This document shows, in pieces, positions 43,918 to 55,276 of a stretch of 64,000 bases of DNA (its first letter is position 1; every line of letters starts with the position of its first letter). The notes beneath the pieces were generated by a model, which had not been told where the DNA came from, made no database searches, and saw only the letters and a list, made by a program, of their open reading frames with translations. The translations under genes were made by a program, and so were the position numbers. Source of the DNA: Streptomyces acidicola (GTDB lineage Bacteria; Actinomycetota; Actinomycetes; Streptomycetales; Streptomycetaceae); contig NZ_VMNX01000014.1 in assembly GCF_009377235.1 (NCBI RefSeq), positions 1 through 64,000 of the forward strand. The letters run 5' to 3'.

Positions 43918-45237
43918 TCAGCCGATCGGCGCGTACAGCACGCCCAGCTTGTCGATCTCATCGCCCCCGCGACCCGTGAAGCCGACGATCTGCCAGCCGG
44001 AGGGGGCGGTGAAGGTCCTGGCGTCGGAGGTGACCGTTCCGGAGGAGAGGGAACGGCCCTTGTCGGTCGTGAAGGCCGCGGAGAAGATCCTCGTACGGCC
44101 GTCCTTCTGGCCCTGCGTCAGCTTCACGGACGTCAGGTGCTCACCGGAGGCGAGGGTCAGTGAGCCGGCCGTGCCGCCCGTACCGCCGTGCGACAGGACC
44201 GTGCCGCCGTCGTGCGTGAGCGACACCGCGTCCAGGCGTGAGGAGCCGCGCAGGGTGAGGGTGCGCGGGGACACGGTGGACGGCAGGTCGTCCGCGTCGT
44301 TGAACGCGATGCCGTGCGGGCCGCCGAAGAAGTCGCTCGCCCGCAGGGATGCGTCGAGGGTGTAGGAGAAGTCGACCGCGTGCGGGTAGTGGTCGGAGAG
44401 GTGCTTGCCGTCGGAGCGGAGGAACGACTTCCAGTCGTTGTTGTAGCGGGTGGCGTTGAGAGTGACGAGGTCGCTGCCGCGGTACAGGACCTTGTCGACG
44501 ACCTCGCAGCCGTTCGTCGGGGCCGTCGCGTCGCAGACCAGTGCGTCGCTGCCCTGGGCCGGGGGTGTGCCCCCCTTGACCAGCTTCACCCAGGGGTCCG
44601 TGAGGCCGTTCTCGTTGACGAGCGTGCGGATGTTGTCGCCGGAGCGCGTGTAGCGGGTGTTCGTGTCGCCCATGACGATCACGGCGTTGCCCGCGGAGTT
44701 CGCCTGGATGAAGTCCGACAGCTGCTCGATGTTGGCGCGGCGGGCGGCGAGGGCGTCGTCCGTGTCGTCCGCGTTGGTGTGCACGTTGTAGAGGTCGACG
44801 AAGACGCCCTCGGCAAGGCGCACCCGGGCGAGTGTGAATCCCTTGGGGGTCAGGCAGTTCGTGCCCGTGCAGTTGTTCCACTTGACCCGCTCGAAGTCCT
44901 CGAAGGAGTAGTCCGAGAGAGTGTTGAGCCCGTCGCCGAACGCGGCTCCGCCGCTGGTCGCCGTGCGGTACGGGTGGGAGTCGTTCGCGTACAGCGACGC
45001 GTGGTAGTTGAAGTCCTCCTGCACGTTCACGATGTCGTACGGGCCGAGCCGCTGGCCGATCAGCGGGGTGTTCGTCTCCGGGTCGCTGTCGCCGAGGCCG
45101 AGGGGGAGGCCCGCGATGTTGTACGTGAGGACGTTGAACGTGCCCGAATCGGCTGCGGCCGCGGGCGTCGAGCCGGTGGTGGCGAGTCCGGTGAGGGCCA
45201 GGGCGGCTGCCGCGAGGCTGCCGATGAGTCGTCTCAT
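43918..45237 (-). CDS. secreted endonuclease/exonuclease/phosphatase-fold enzyme with jacalin-like domain
   Basis: This 439-residue protein has a Sec signal (RRLIGSLAAAALALTGLATT) and an EEP domain: FNVLTYNIAGLP, VNVQEDFNYHASLY, VVDLYNVHTNADDTDD-like FVDLYNVHTNADD, MGDTNTRY and SDHYPHAVDF are its metal and catalytic signatures, as in sphingomyelinase-type phosphodiesterases. The last 110 residues have the Gly/Ser-rich beta-prism of jacalin-like lectins. It may cleave a phosphodiester in lipids or nucleic acid outside the cell. The ATG at 45237 has GGAG upstream. Confidence 0.87.
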   Translation of the reverse strand: MRRLIGSLAAAALALTGLATTGSTPAAAADSGTFNVLTYNIAGLPLGLGDSDPETNTPLIGQRLGPYDIVNVQEDFNYHASLYANDSHPYRTATSGGAAFGDGLNTLSDYSFEDFERVKWNNCTGTNCLTPKGFTLARVRLAEGVFVDLYNVHTNADDTDDALAARRANIEQLSDFIQANSAGNAVIVMGDTNTRYTRSGDNIRTLVNENGLTDPWVKLVKGGTPPAQGSDALVCDATAPTNGCEVVDKVLYRGSDLVTLNATRYNNDWKSFLRSDGKHLSDHYPHAVDFSYTLDASLRASDFFGGPHGIAFNDADDLPSTVSPRTLTLRGSSRLDAVSLTHDGGTVLSHGGTGGTAGSLTLASGEHLTSVKLTQGQKDGRTRIFSAAFTTDKGRSLSSGTVTSDARTFTAPSGWQIVGFTGRGGDEIDKLGVLYAPIG

Positions 45238-45497
45238 GGTGGGGGGTCTCCGGTCGTGGGAGCAAGGAATGGACGAGCCGTGAAGATGAACGGTGCTCAG
45301 GTTCTTCGTCAACCAGTGTGACCTGCAAGGGCAGTTGAGGAAACTGTGAGAGGTGGTGAGAGTTGCCGTACCTGGGACGCCTGCCGATCATCCGCCATTC
45401 GGTCAAGGTTCATGTTTCGCCCTGATTCTCCTCACGCGGCGCACCTGTGCCGCGGAAGGCAGCCGCGACGAAGGCAGCGGCAACCAGGAGGCGCTTC

Positions 45498-47231
45498 ATG
45501 GGACACGGACACACGCACGGGCCGCACCACCACGGACACCACCACGGACACGACCACGAGCACGGTACGGCGCCGCTGCCCGCCGCCTTCGACACCACCG
45601 TGCCCGACGAGGCACTCAGCCCCGAGCAGCGTTCGCGCCGCTCGCTGCTCCGCGGCGCGGGCCTCCTCGGTGCGGGCCTGGCGGCCGGGAGCGTGCTCTC
45701 CGGCCCGGCGGCCGGTTCCGCCGCTGCCGCCACCGCCGCCGCACCCGCCGCCACGAGCGGTCGCAGGACGAACGGCTTCCTGTGGCTGGCCGGTGACCAC
45801 CACATCCACACCCAGTACAGCAGCGACGGCAAGTACCGCGTCGTCGACCAGGTCCGCCAGGGCGCCAGGCACGGCATGGACTGGATGGTCATCACCGACC
45901 ACGGCAGCGCCACCCACGCCAAGATCGGCGTGGAGAAGGTCAACCCGGACATCAAGGAGGCCCGGGCCGCGTACGAGGACACCCTCGTCTTCCAGGGCCT
46001 GGAGTGGAACATCCCGGCCGCCGAGCACGGCACCGTGTTCGTGCACCCCGGTGCCAACGAGGTCGCCGTCCTCAAGCAGTTCGAGACCGACTACGACGGC
46101 AGCGTGAAGGGCGCCTCCGACGCGACGCCCGCCAACGAGGCCCTCGCCGTCGCGGGCCTGAGCTTCCTGGCCGAGCAGGTCAAGCGGCGCAAGGTCAAGG
46201 ACGCCCTGATGCTCGCCAACCACCCCGCGCGGCGCGGTGTCGACTCGCCGCACGAGATCCGTGCCTGGCGCGACGCGACGCCCGTGGAGAACCAGATCGC
46301 CGTCGGCTTCGAGGGCGCCCCGGGACACCAGGCCGCCGGCCTGCCCGCCCCCCTCGGCCCCGGCCGCGCCCGCGGCATCTACGACAACAACCCCAGCGCC
46401 GCCTCCTTCCCCGGCTACCCGCTGGAGAGCTACCGCACCTGGGGCGGCTTCGACTGGATGACCGCCACTGTGGGCGGCCTGTGGGACAGCCTCCTCGCCG
46501 AGGGCAAGCCCTGGTGGATCACGGCCAACTCCGACTCGCACCAGGTCTACGCGGACACGGCCGTGCGCGGCGGCCCGACCAGCGACTTCAACCTCAACGG
46601 CAAGCACACGGACCCGGTCTACGGCGGCAAGATCGACATCACTGAGGGCGACTTCTGGCCCGGCCAGTACAGCCGCACCCACGTCGGCGCCGACGGCTTC
46701 ACCTACGCCGCCGTCATGGACGGCATCCGCGCCGGCCGTATCTGGGTGGACCACGGACAGCTCATCGGCGGCCTCGACGTCCGTGTGTCGGGCGGCAGCC
46801 GCTGGGCCACGCTCGGCGGCGCCCTGCACGTCAAGGAGGGCACGTCGGTCACGCTGACGGTCGACATCACGCCGGCCGGCGGCGCCAACTGGGCCGGTTT
46901 CGTCCCGAAGGTGGCCCGCGTGGACGTCATCCAGGGCGACATGACCGGCCCGGTCGCGGACAAGGACACGTTCACCGCGCCGACGGCGAAGGTCGTCAAG
47001 TCGTACGACGTGGACAAGGCCACCGGCACCATCCGGCTCACGTACCAGCTGGGCCGCGTCGACCGCCCGCTGTACGTCCGGCTGCGCGGCAGCGACGGCA
47101 ACCGGTCCGCCGTCGGCGCGATGGGCGCGGCGGTCGACCCGGCGGGCCCGGCCCTCGATGTCGTCGGTGACGCCGACCCGTGGCGCGACCTGTGGTTCTA
47201 CACGAACCCGGTGTGGGTCCTGCCCTCGTGA
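45498..47231 (+). CDS. secreted PHP-domain phosphoesterase with histidine-rich N-terminus
   Basis: This 577-residue protein has a Tat signal with RR at residues 47-48 and a PHP domain: DHHIHTQYSSDG, VITDHGSATH, ANHPARRGVDSP and ITANSDSHQVY provide the metal ligands. PHP enzymes hydrolyse phosphoesters. Before the Tat motif, residues 1-23 contain 12 histidines (HGHTHGPHHHGHHHGHDHEH), an unusual metal-binding leader. An AGGAGG lies 7 bases upstream. It is divergent from the EEP phosphodiesterase, and its stop overlaps the start of the next gene. Confidence 0.88.
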   Translation: MGHGHTHGPHHHGHHHGHDHEHGTAPLPAAFDTTVPDEALSPEQRSRRSLLRGAGLLGAGLAAGSVLSGPAAGSAAAATAAAPAATSGRRTNGFLWLAGDHHIHTQYSSDGKYRVVDQVRQGARHGMDWMVITDHGSATHAKIGVEKVNPDIKEARAAYEDTLVFQGLEWNIPAAEHGTVFVHPGANEVAVLKQFETDYDGSVKGASDATPANEALAVAGLSFLAEQVKRRKVKDALMLANHPARRGVDSPHEIRAWRDATPVENQIAVGFEGAPGHQAAGLPAPLGPGRARGIYDNNPSAASFPGYPLESYRTWGGFDWMTATVGGLWDSLLAEGKPWWITANSDSHQVYADTAVRGGPTSDFNLNGKHTDPVYGGKIDITEGDFWPGQYSRTHVGADGFTYAAVMDGIRAGRIWVDHGQLIGGLDVRVSGGSRWATLGGALHVKEGTSVTLTVDITPAGGANWAGFVPKVARVDVIQGDMTGPVADKDTFTAPTAKVVKSYDVDKATGTIRLTYQLGRVDRPLYVRLRGSDGNRSAVGAMGAAVDPAGPALDVVGDADPWRDLWFYTNPVWVLPS

Positions 47232-47740
47232 CGCTGTACGCCCTCACTCTGGACCCCGGGGTCCGGGAGCTGCGCGCGGCCGATCACCTGCTGCACTCGC
47301 TTGCGGCCGAACTCGCCCTTCCCGAGGGCGCGTTCGGCTGCACGCACCTGGTGCACGGGGACCGGCCGCGGGTGGCCCTCTCCCTCACCCTCCCGTCGGA
47401 GCCGCACCTTCGCACCACCGAGGAGCGGCTCACGGCCCAGGGGCACGAGGTGTCACACGGCGCCCCGGACGCGGCGGGACGTGCGGTTCTCTACCCGGGT
47501 GTCTCGTCACTCACCGGCACACTGACGGTCGGGGAGCTGCTGTCGCGGTCCGCGATCGACCGTGTGACCGTGCTGGGAGGCGCCGGCGAACCCGCCCCGG
47601 ACGCACGGATCGTGACACGTGATCACGTACGCCCGCTGTGGACCGGTGGCGAACTGGTCCTGACCGTCATGCCCGCCGTCGGCGGCACGCTCGTCCCCTT
47701 CGAGGTGCCGGACCCGACCCCTTGCTGCGCCGACCACTGA
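47228..47740 (+). CDS. small protein coupled to the PHP enzyme
   Basis: This 170-residue protein starts at a GTG inside the GTGA overlap with the PHP gene. It has no signal peptide. Residues near the end read TPCCADH, a possible Cys/His metal site. The fold is not recognised. Translation coupling suggests it helps the His-rich phosphoesterase, for example as a metal or export partner; this is inference. Confidence 0.65.
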   Translation: MTLYALTLDPGVRELRAADHLLHSLAAELALPEGAFGCTHLVHGDRPRVALSLTLPSEPHLRTTEERLTAQGHEVSHGAPDAAGRAVLYPGVSSLTGTLTVGELLSRSAIDRVTVLGGAGEPAPDARIVTRDHVRPLWTGGELVLTVMPAVGGTLVPFEVPDPTPCCADH

Positions 47741-47765
47741 CACGGGCCGGCGGGCACCGTGCCCG

Positions 47766-48566
47766 TCACCCGTTCACCCCCGCGTAAGCCGAGAGGCTCC
47801 GCCGCCACAGCAGCCGTGCTCCCAGGTACGCCAGCCCGCCCAGCAGCGGGGAGGCCGCCGCCAGCCAGTACGGCACACCGGTGTCGTGGCCGTGGCCGGT
47901 GAGGACCGCGGCCGGGAAGTACGCGACGAACGCGAGCGGAAGCCCGTACGTCAGGAAGCCGCCCACCGCGTTCGGCAGGACGTTCAGCGGGTAGCTGCCG
48001 AACGTGCCGAGCAGCTCCTCCAGCCAGCGGCTCCAGTAGTCGGCGGCCGGGAAGCGCAGGGCGGCCGAGGCCACCGCCGTGAACAGGGCCGCCTCCAGCA
48101 GCATGCCGCCGATCACCGCGGCGACCAGGTACGAGATCCGGCCCGCCGTCCAGTCCAGGTCGCTGCGGCTGAGCGCGCCCGCCATCAGCCCCGCCGCCAC
48201 CGTCAGATCGCCGATCGCGTTCGTGGGGAAGAAGGCCAACTGGACCTGGCGGTGCACCGGCATGGGGCGCACCAGATAGATGTCGATCCTCCCTTCCTGG
48301 ATCTGCCGGCCGATGAAGTGCACACGCCCCAGCAGCAGCACGAACAACCCGTGCGCGAGCATCCGCGTCGCCGGGATCAGCAGCACCTCCGAACTGTCCC
48401 AGCCGCCCATCCCGGTGAACCGGGACAGCAGCACCGTCGCGAACACGATCACCGACACCTGCCAGATCGCGCCGATCGCGATCATCAACAGGAACTCGGT
48501 GCGGTACTCCAGTTGCGCACGGAAGTTGAGAACCGTGATGCGCCACGCGATCCGGACGGCCTTCAC
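47766..48566 (-). CDS. ABC-2 type exporter permease (DUF990-like)
   Basis: This 266-residue protein has six hydrophobic segments and the pattern of the paired ABC-2 permeases of family PF06182 (FRAQLEYRTEFLLMIAIGAI, IYLVRPMPVHRQVQL). The GTG at 48566 follows GGGAGGC. It is convergent with the gene ending at 47740. With the permease and ATPase upstream it forms an export system of unknown cargo. Confidence 0.87.
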   Translation of the reverse strand: MKAVRIAWRITVLNFRAQLEYRTEFLLMIAIGAIWQVSVIVFATVLLSRFTGMGGWDSSEVLLIPATRMLAHGLFVLLLGRVHFIGRQIQEGRIDIYLVRPMPVHRQVQLAFFPTNAIGDLTVAAGLMAGALSRSDLDWTAGRISYLVAAVIGGMLLEAALFTAVASAALRFPAADYWSRWLEELLGTFGSYPLNVLPNAVGGFLTYGLPLAFVAYFPAAVLTGHGHDTGVPYWLAAASPLLGGLAYLGARLLWRRSLSAYAGVNG

Positions 48567-48571
48567 AGCCC

Positions 48572-49375
48572 TCAGCCTCCCTGGGAGATGACACGGCGGG
48601 CGGCCCGCCGCCACAGGAAACGGGTGAACAGGGCGAGCAGGACCACCCAGACAGCCTGGACCGCCAGCTGCCCACCGGCGTCCGACAGCGGGATGCGGCC
48701 GATGTAGAGGGACAGCGGCACGCTCAGCGTGGCCTGGAAGGGCAGGAACCCGCTCATCGTGATGAACCAGTCCGGGAAGAACCACAGCGGCGCGTACACC
48801 CCGGACAGCAGGTTCTGCGCGAAGATCAGGATGAGCATCGCGGCGTTGTTGCGCACCGTCCAGAAGCACAGCTGGTCCAGCACGAGCATCACGAAGTACA
48901 GGACCAGCTGGCCGAGCACCAGGCTGACCGCGAACACCCCCGCCACCGCGGCCGACACCGGCGGCTCCACCACCCCGGCCGCGAGACAGACCCCGTATCC
49001 GGCCAGCGCCCACACGAACCCGTACAACTGCTCGCCGAGGGCGCGCCAGGCGTGGTAGCGCTGGGGTGGCAGCGGCCGCAGGTACCAGTAGACGATCGTG
49101 CCGAAGTGCATGTGCTGCAGCACGGTGTCCCGGCCCGCGCTCTGGTCCAGCTCCCGCAGGCGCGAGGCGAGTACGGCCAGCACGGCGTAGGTGACGGCCT
49201 GGTCGGCGTCGAGTCCGGCGGTGGTGCCGGTGTTCGCGTACAGGCCGTGCCACAGGGACGCCACCAGCACCACCTGCACCGTCAGCCGGAGCAGGACGGC
49301 GGTCATCCGGGGCGGCGTGTGCAGTTCGCCGAGCGGGGTGACGCGGGCGGTGCGCCACGCGTGCAGAACGGCCAT
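48572..49375 (-). CDS. ABC-2 type exporter permease (DUF990-like)
   Basis: This 267-residue membrane protein is the partner of the preceding permease (IVYWYLRPLPPQRYHAWRAL, LDQLCFWTVRNNAAMLILIF). It has six predicted helices. It starts one base after the ATPase stop, and the next gene begins 5 bases beyond its own stop, so the three genes are one operon. Confidence 0.87.
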   Translation of the reverse strand: MAVLHAWRTARVTPLGELHTPPRMTAVLLRLTVQVVLVASLWHGLYANTGTTAGLDADQAVTYAVLAVLASRLRELDQSAGRDTVLQHMHFGTIVYWYLRPLPPQRYHAWRALGEQLYGFVWALAGYGVCLAAGVVEPPVSAAVAGVFAVSLVLGQLVLYFVMLVLDQLCFWTVRNNAAMLILIFAQNLLSGVYAPLWFFPDWFITMSGFLPFQATLSVPLSLYIGRIPLSDAGGQLAVQAVWVVLLALFTRFLWRRAARRVISQGG

Positions 49376-49376
49376 C

Positions 49377-50384
49377 TCAAGCCTCTTCCGCGGCGGGCCC
49401 CGCCTGGACGTAGGCGGCCCGCATCACGTCCTCGAGGTCCGCCTCGTCGATGGATATGCCCGTCACCTCGTACCGTTCGATGACCGCCTTCAGCGCCTGG
49501 TGCACGGTGGGCGCGTCGGACCCGTCGGGGCCGAACACGACCTGCGGCCCGTCCTGCCGCAGCACCGCTATGCCCGGCAGCGCCATGACGTCGGCGTGCG
49601 CGTCGGCGAGGGTCGCCCGCACCTGCCAGGTCGAGCCGAACCTGCGGCGGATCTCGTCGAGGGAGCCGTCCAGCACGAGCCGCCCGTGGTTGATGAGGAC
49701 GACCCGCTCGGCCAGCCGCTCGACCTCCGTCATGTCGTGCGTGGTGAGCAGCACCGTCCGGCCCCGCTCGGTCACCTGGTACCGCAGGAACTCACGCACC
49801 TGCTCCTTGACCACCACGTCCATGCCGATGGTCGGCTCGTCGAGGAACACCACGGGCGGGTCGTGCAGCAGCGCGGCGGCCAGATCGCTGCGCACCCGCT
49901 GTCCGAGGGACAGGTGGCGTACCCGTGTGTCCCAGAAGGAGGACAGGTCGAGCAGCTCGTCGAACTCCTTCAGCCGCGCCGCGTGTTCGGCCTTCGGCAC
50001 CTCGTAGATGTCCCGCAGGATCGCGAACGACTCACGCACCGGCAGGTCCCACCACAACTGGGTGCGCTGCCCGAACACCGCACCGATGTTGCGGGCGTTG
50101 CGCTCCCGCTCCTCGTACGGCACCACGCCCGCGACCCGGGCCTCGCCGGCCGTGGGGGTGAGGATGCCGGTGAGCATCTTGATGGTGGTGGACTTGCCCG
50201 CGCCGTTCGGCCCGAGCAGGGCGAGGAGTTCACCGGCCGCGACCTCGAAGCTGATGTCGCGCACCGCGTCCTTGGCCACCCGCTCCGGATTGACGAGGGA
50301 TCGGACCGCGCCCAGGAAGCCGGGACGGCGGACGGTGGTGAGGAAGGTCCGGGACAGGCCGCGGACCTCGATGCTTGCGGACAC
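49377..50384 (-). CDS. ABC transporter ATP-binding protein
   Basis: This 335-residue ATPase has Walker A GPNGAGKST, signature HLSLGQRVR, Walker B VVFLDEPTIGMDV and the switch His in TTHDM. A C-terminal extension of about 70 residues (QVRATLADAHADVMALPG…) is typical of drug or lipid exporters. It energises the two DUF990-type permeases downstream. No regulator is next to it, so the cargo cannot be inferred. Confidence 0.92.
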   Translation of the reverse strand: MSASIEVRGLSRTFLTTVRRPGFLGAVRSLVNPERVAKDAVRDISFEVAAGELLALLGPNGAGKSTTIKMLTGILTPTAGEARVAGVVPYEERERNARNIGAVFGQRTQLWWDLPVRESFAILRDIYEVPKAEHAARLKEFDELLDLSSFWDTRVRHLSLGQRVRSDLAAALLHDPPVVFLDEPTIGMDVVVKEQVREFLRYQVTERGRTVLLTTHDMTEVERLAERVVLINHGRLVLDGSLDEIRRRFGSTWQVRATLADAHADVMALPGIAVLRQDGPQVVFGPDGSDAPTVHQALKAVIERYEVTGISIDEADLEDVMRAAYVQAGPAAEEA

Positions 50385-50411
50385 TCGACGAACCTCCGTG
50401 ACACGTGAATC

Positions 50412-50442
50412 GCGGCCGACCGGCGGGGAGCCGGTCGGCCGC
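50412..50442 (-). terminator. hairpin terminator after the beta-galactosidase operon
   Basis: GCGGCCGACCGGC pairs perfectly with 50430-50442 around a 5-base GGGGA loop. It lies between the beta-galactosidase stop (50515) and the ABC gene start (50384), both on the minus strand. Confidence 0.82.
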
Positions 50443-50514
50443 GGAGGATCTGATGCACCCTTGCGGAATGTCGGTCAGCCGGTCAACGGATCAATCCGTC
50501 AACCGGTCGATCCG

Positions 50515-53400
<2,886 letters not shown>

Positions 53401-54294
53401 TCAGCCCTTGATGCCGGTCTGTGCGATGCCCTGGACCAGCCAGCGCTGGAGGAACAGGAACACGAGCAGCAGAGGCAGGATCGAGATGGCGGTGGCCATG
53501 AAGATCAGGTGGTAGTTCACGGTCTGGTTGGTCATGTAGGCGGAGAGCGCGACCTGGACGGTCCACGCGCTCGGGTCCTGGCCGATGACCAGCGGCCACA
53601 GGAAGGAGTTCCAGCCGTTGATGAAGGTGATCGTCGCGATCGCCGCGAAGAAGTTCAGCGAGTTGGGCACGACGACGCGCCAGTACGCGCCCCAGTAGCC
53701 GAGCCCGTCCACCCGCGCCGCCTCCTCCAGCTCCTTCGGAAACCCTAGGAAGTACTGCCGGAACAGGAAGCAGGTGAAACCACTGAACAGCCCCGGGATG
53801 ATGAGACCTCGGTAACTGTCGATCCAGCCGAGCGACGAGACCATCACGAAGCCCGGGACGAACGTGACGGCGGTCGGCACCATCAGCGTGAACAGGACGG
53901 CGTAGAACACCTTGTTGGCGTGCCGGTACGGGATGCGGGCCAGGCCGTAGCCGGCCAGCGAACACACCAGCAGGGTGCCGACGGTGTGCAGGACGCCGAC
54001 GATCAGCGAGTTCACCATCGACTGGCCGAAGTCGACCATCGTGTCCTCGAACGGCGCGGTGATGTTGCCCCACTGGATGTCCGTGGGGAAGAGCCTCCAC
54101 TCCTCTCCGGTGATCTCGGCGTCCGTGGAGAGGGCGTTGCGGACCAGGACGTAGAACGGGATCAGGAAGAGGAGCGCGGCGACGCCGACGGAGACGTACA
54201 GGCCAGTGGAGCCCATCGCCCCCCGGCCCCGCGAGGCCCGGCGCGGCCCGCCGGCCGGGGCGGCCTTGGTCATTTCAGGTGCGGTCGTGGTCAC
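53401..54294 (-). CDS. carbohydrate ABC transporter permease (MalG type)
   Basis: This 297-residue permease has six helices and the EAA loop EEAARVDGLGYWGAYWRVVVP. It starts in a 4-base overlap with the stop of the partner permease gene and feeds sugar to the beta-galactosidase encoded 12 bases downstream. Confidence 0.92.
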   Translation of the reverse strand: MTTTAPEMTKAAPAGGPRRASRGRGAMGSTGLYVSVGVAALLFLIPFYVLVRNALSTDAEITGEEWRLFPTDIQWGNITAPFEDTMVDFGQSMVNSLIVGVLHTVGTLLVCSLAGYGLARIPYRHANKVFYAVLFTLMVPTAVTFVPGFVMVSSLGWIDSYRGLIIPGLFSGFTCFLFRQYFLGFPKELEEAARVDGLGYWGAYWRVVVPNSLNFFAAIATITFINGWNSFLWPLVIGQDPSAWTVQVALSAYMTNQTVNYHLIFMATAISILPLLLVFLFLQRWLVQGIAQTGIKG

Positions 54295-55256
54295 TTGGAC
54301 TCGTCACCCCTTCCAAAGCCCATGATCTTGCCCTGGAACAGGGTCACGATGACGATCAGCAGGGTCAGGATCACCGCGCCCGCGCTGCCCGCGCCGTAGT
54401 CCTGGTTGTCGCCGAGGGCGGTGTAGTACAGCTCGACGAGCGGCGGCCGTCCCCAGGTGGTTTTCGACAGCAGGTTGAAGAACTCGTCGAAGGCCTGGTA
54501 CGCGGCGATCAGGAGCAGCAGGATCACGGCCGTCGAGGTCGCCCGCAGCTGCGGCAGCGTGATGTGGCGGAACGTCTGCCAGCCCGGCTTGGCGCCGTCG
54601 ATCGCGGCGGCCTCGTACAGCTCGCCCGGGATGTTCTGCAGCGCGGCCAGGAACAGGATCATGTAGAAGCCGGACTGCAGCCACAGGCGCGCGGTGAGGA
54701 TGACCAGCCAGTACCAGGGCGGGTTGGGGTTGTCGAGCCAGGCGATGTTCTCGACGCCGAACCAGCCCAGCACGGTGTTCGCCAGACCGAAGCGGACACC
54801 GTTGAAGATGGACATCTTCCAGATGAGGGACGCGGCGACGTAACTGCACGCCGTCGGCAGGAAGAACACCGACCGGAAGAACGCCCGCATGAACCGCAGC
54901 CGGTTCACCAGCAGGGCGAGCCCGAGCGAGAGCGCCCAGGTGGTGGGCACGATGATCGCGGCGAAGACGGTGAAGGTGCCGAGGGCGCCGATGAAGTTGT
55001 CGTTCTCCAGCATGAACCGGTAGTTGTCGAAACCGACGAACGTGCTGGGTGTGACGGTGAAGCGGGCCTCGTAGAAGCTGAGCCAGATGCTCCAGCCGAT
55101 GGGGACGTAGACGAAGATCAGCAGGCCGATGAGGAACGGCCCGGTGAACAGCCAGAAGTTGAAGGTGCCGCTGCCCCGCAGCCCCCGCCTCGGCCCGGCC
55201 TTGGAAGGCTTTGCCGGGGCGGGGCGCGCGAGGTCGCGCGTGGTGGTCGTCGACAT
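54291..55256 (-). CDS. carbohydrate ABC transporter permease (MalF type)
   Basis: This 321-residue protein has six helices with EAAAIDGAKPGWQTFRHITL as the EAA loop. The ATG at 55256 is chosen because a clear polar leader and first helix begin there. It lies 20 bases downstream of the sugar-binding protein gene in the same operon. Confidence 0.9.
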   Translation of the reverse strand: MSTTTTRDLARPAPAKPSKAGPRRGLRGSGTFNFWLFTGPFLIGLLIFVYVPIGWSIWLSFYEARFTVTPSTFVGFDNYRFMLENDNFIGALGTFTVFAAIIVPTTWALSLGLALLVNRLRFMRAFFRSVFFLPTACSYVAASLIWKMSIFNGVRFGLANTVLGWFGVENIAWLDNPNPPWYWLVILTARLWLQSGFYMILFLAALQNIPGELYEAAAIDGAKPGWQTFRHITLPQLRATSTAVILLLLIAAYQAFDEFFNLLSKTTWGRPPLVELYYTALGDNQDYGAGSAGAVILTLLIVIVTLFQGKIMGFGRGDESK

Positions 55257-55276
55257 GTCGTGGTCCGCCCGCCGGC

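Noticed and set aside
45400..45425. PHO box between the EEP and PHP genes (GGTCAAGGTTCATG)
   Set aside because: The direct-repeat spacing is not that of known Streptomyces PHO boxes, so the match is too weak to list as a feature.
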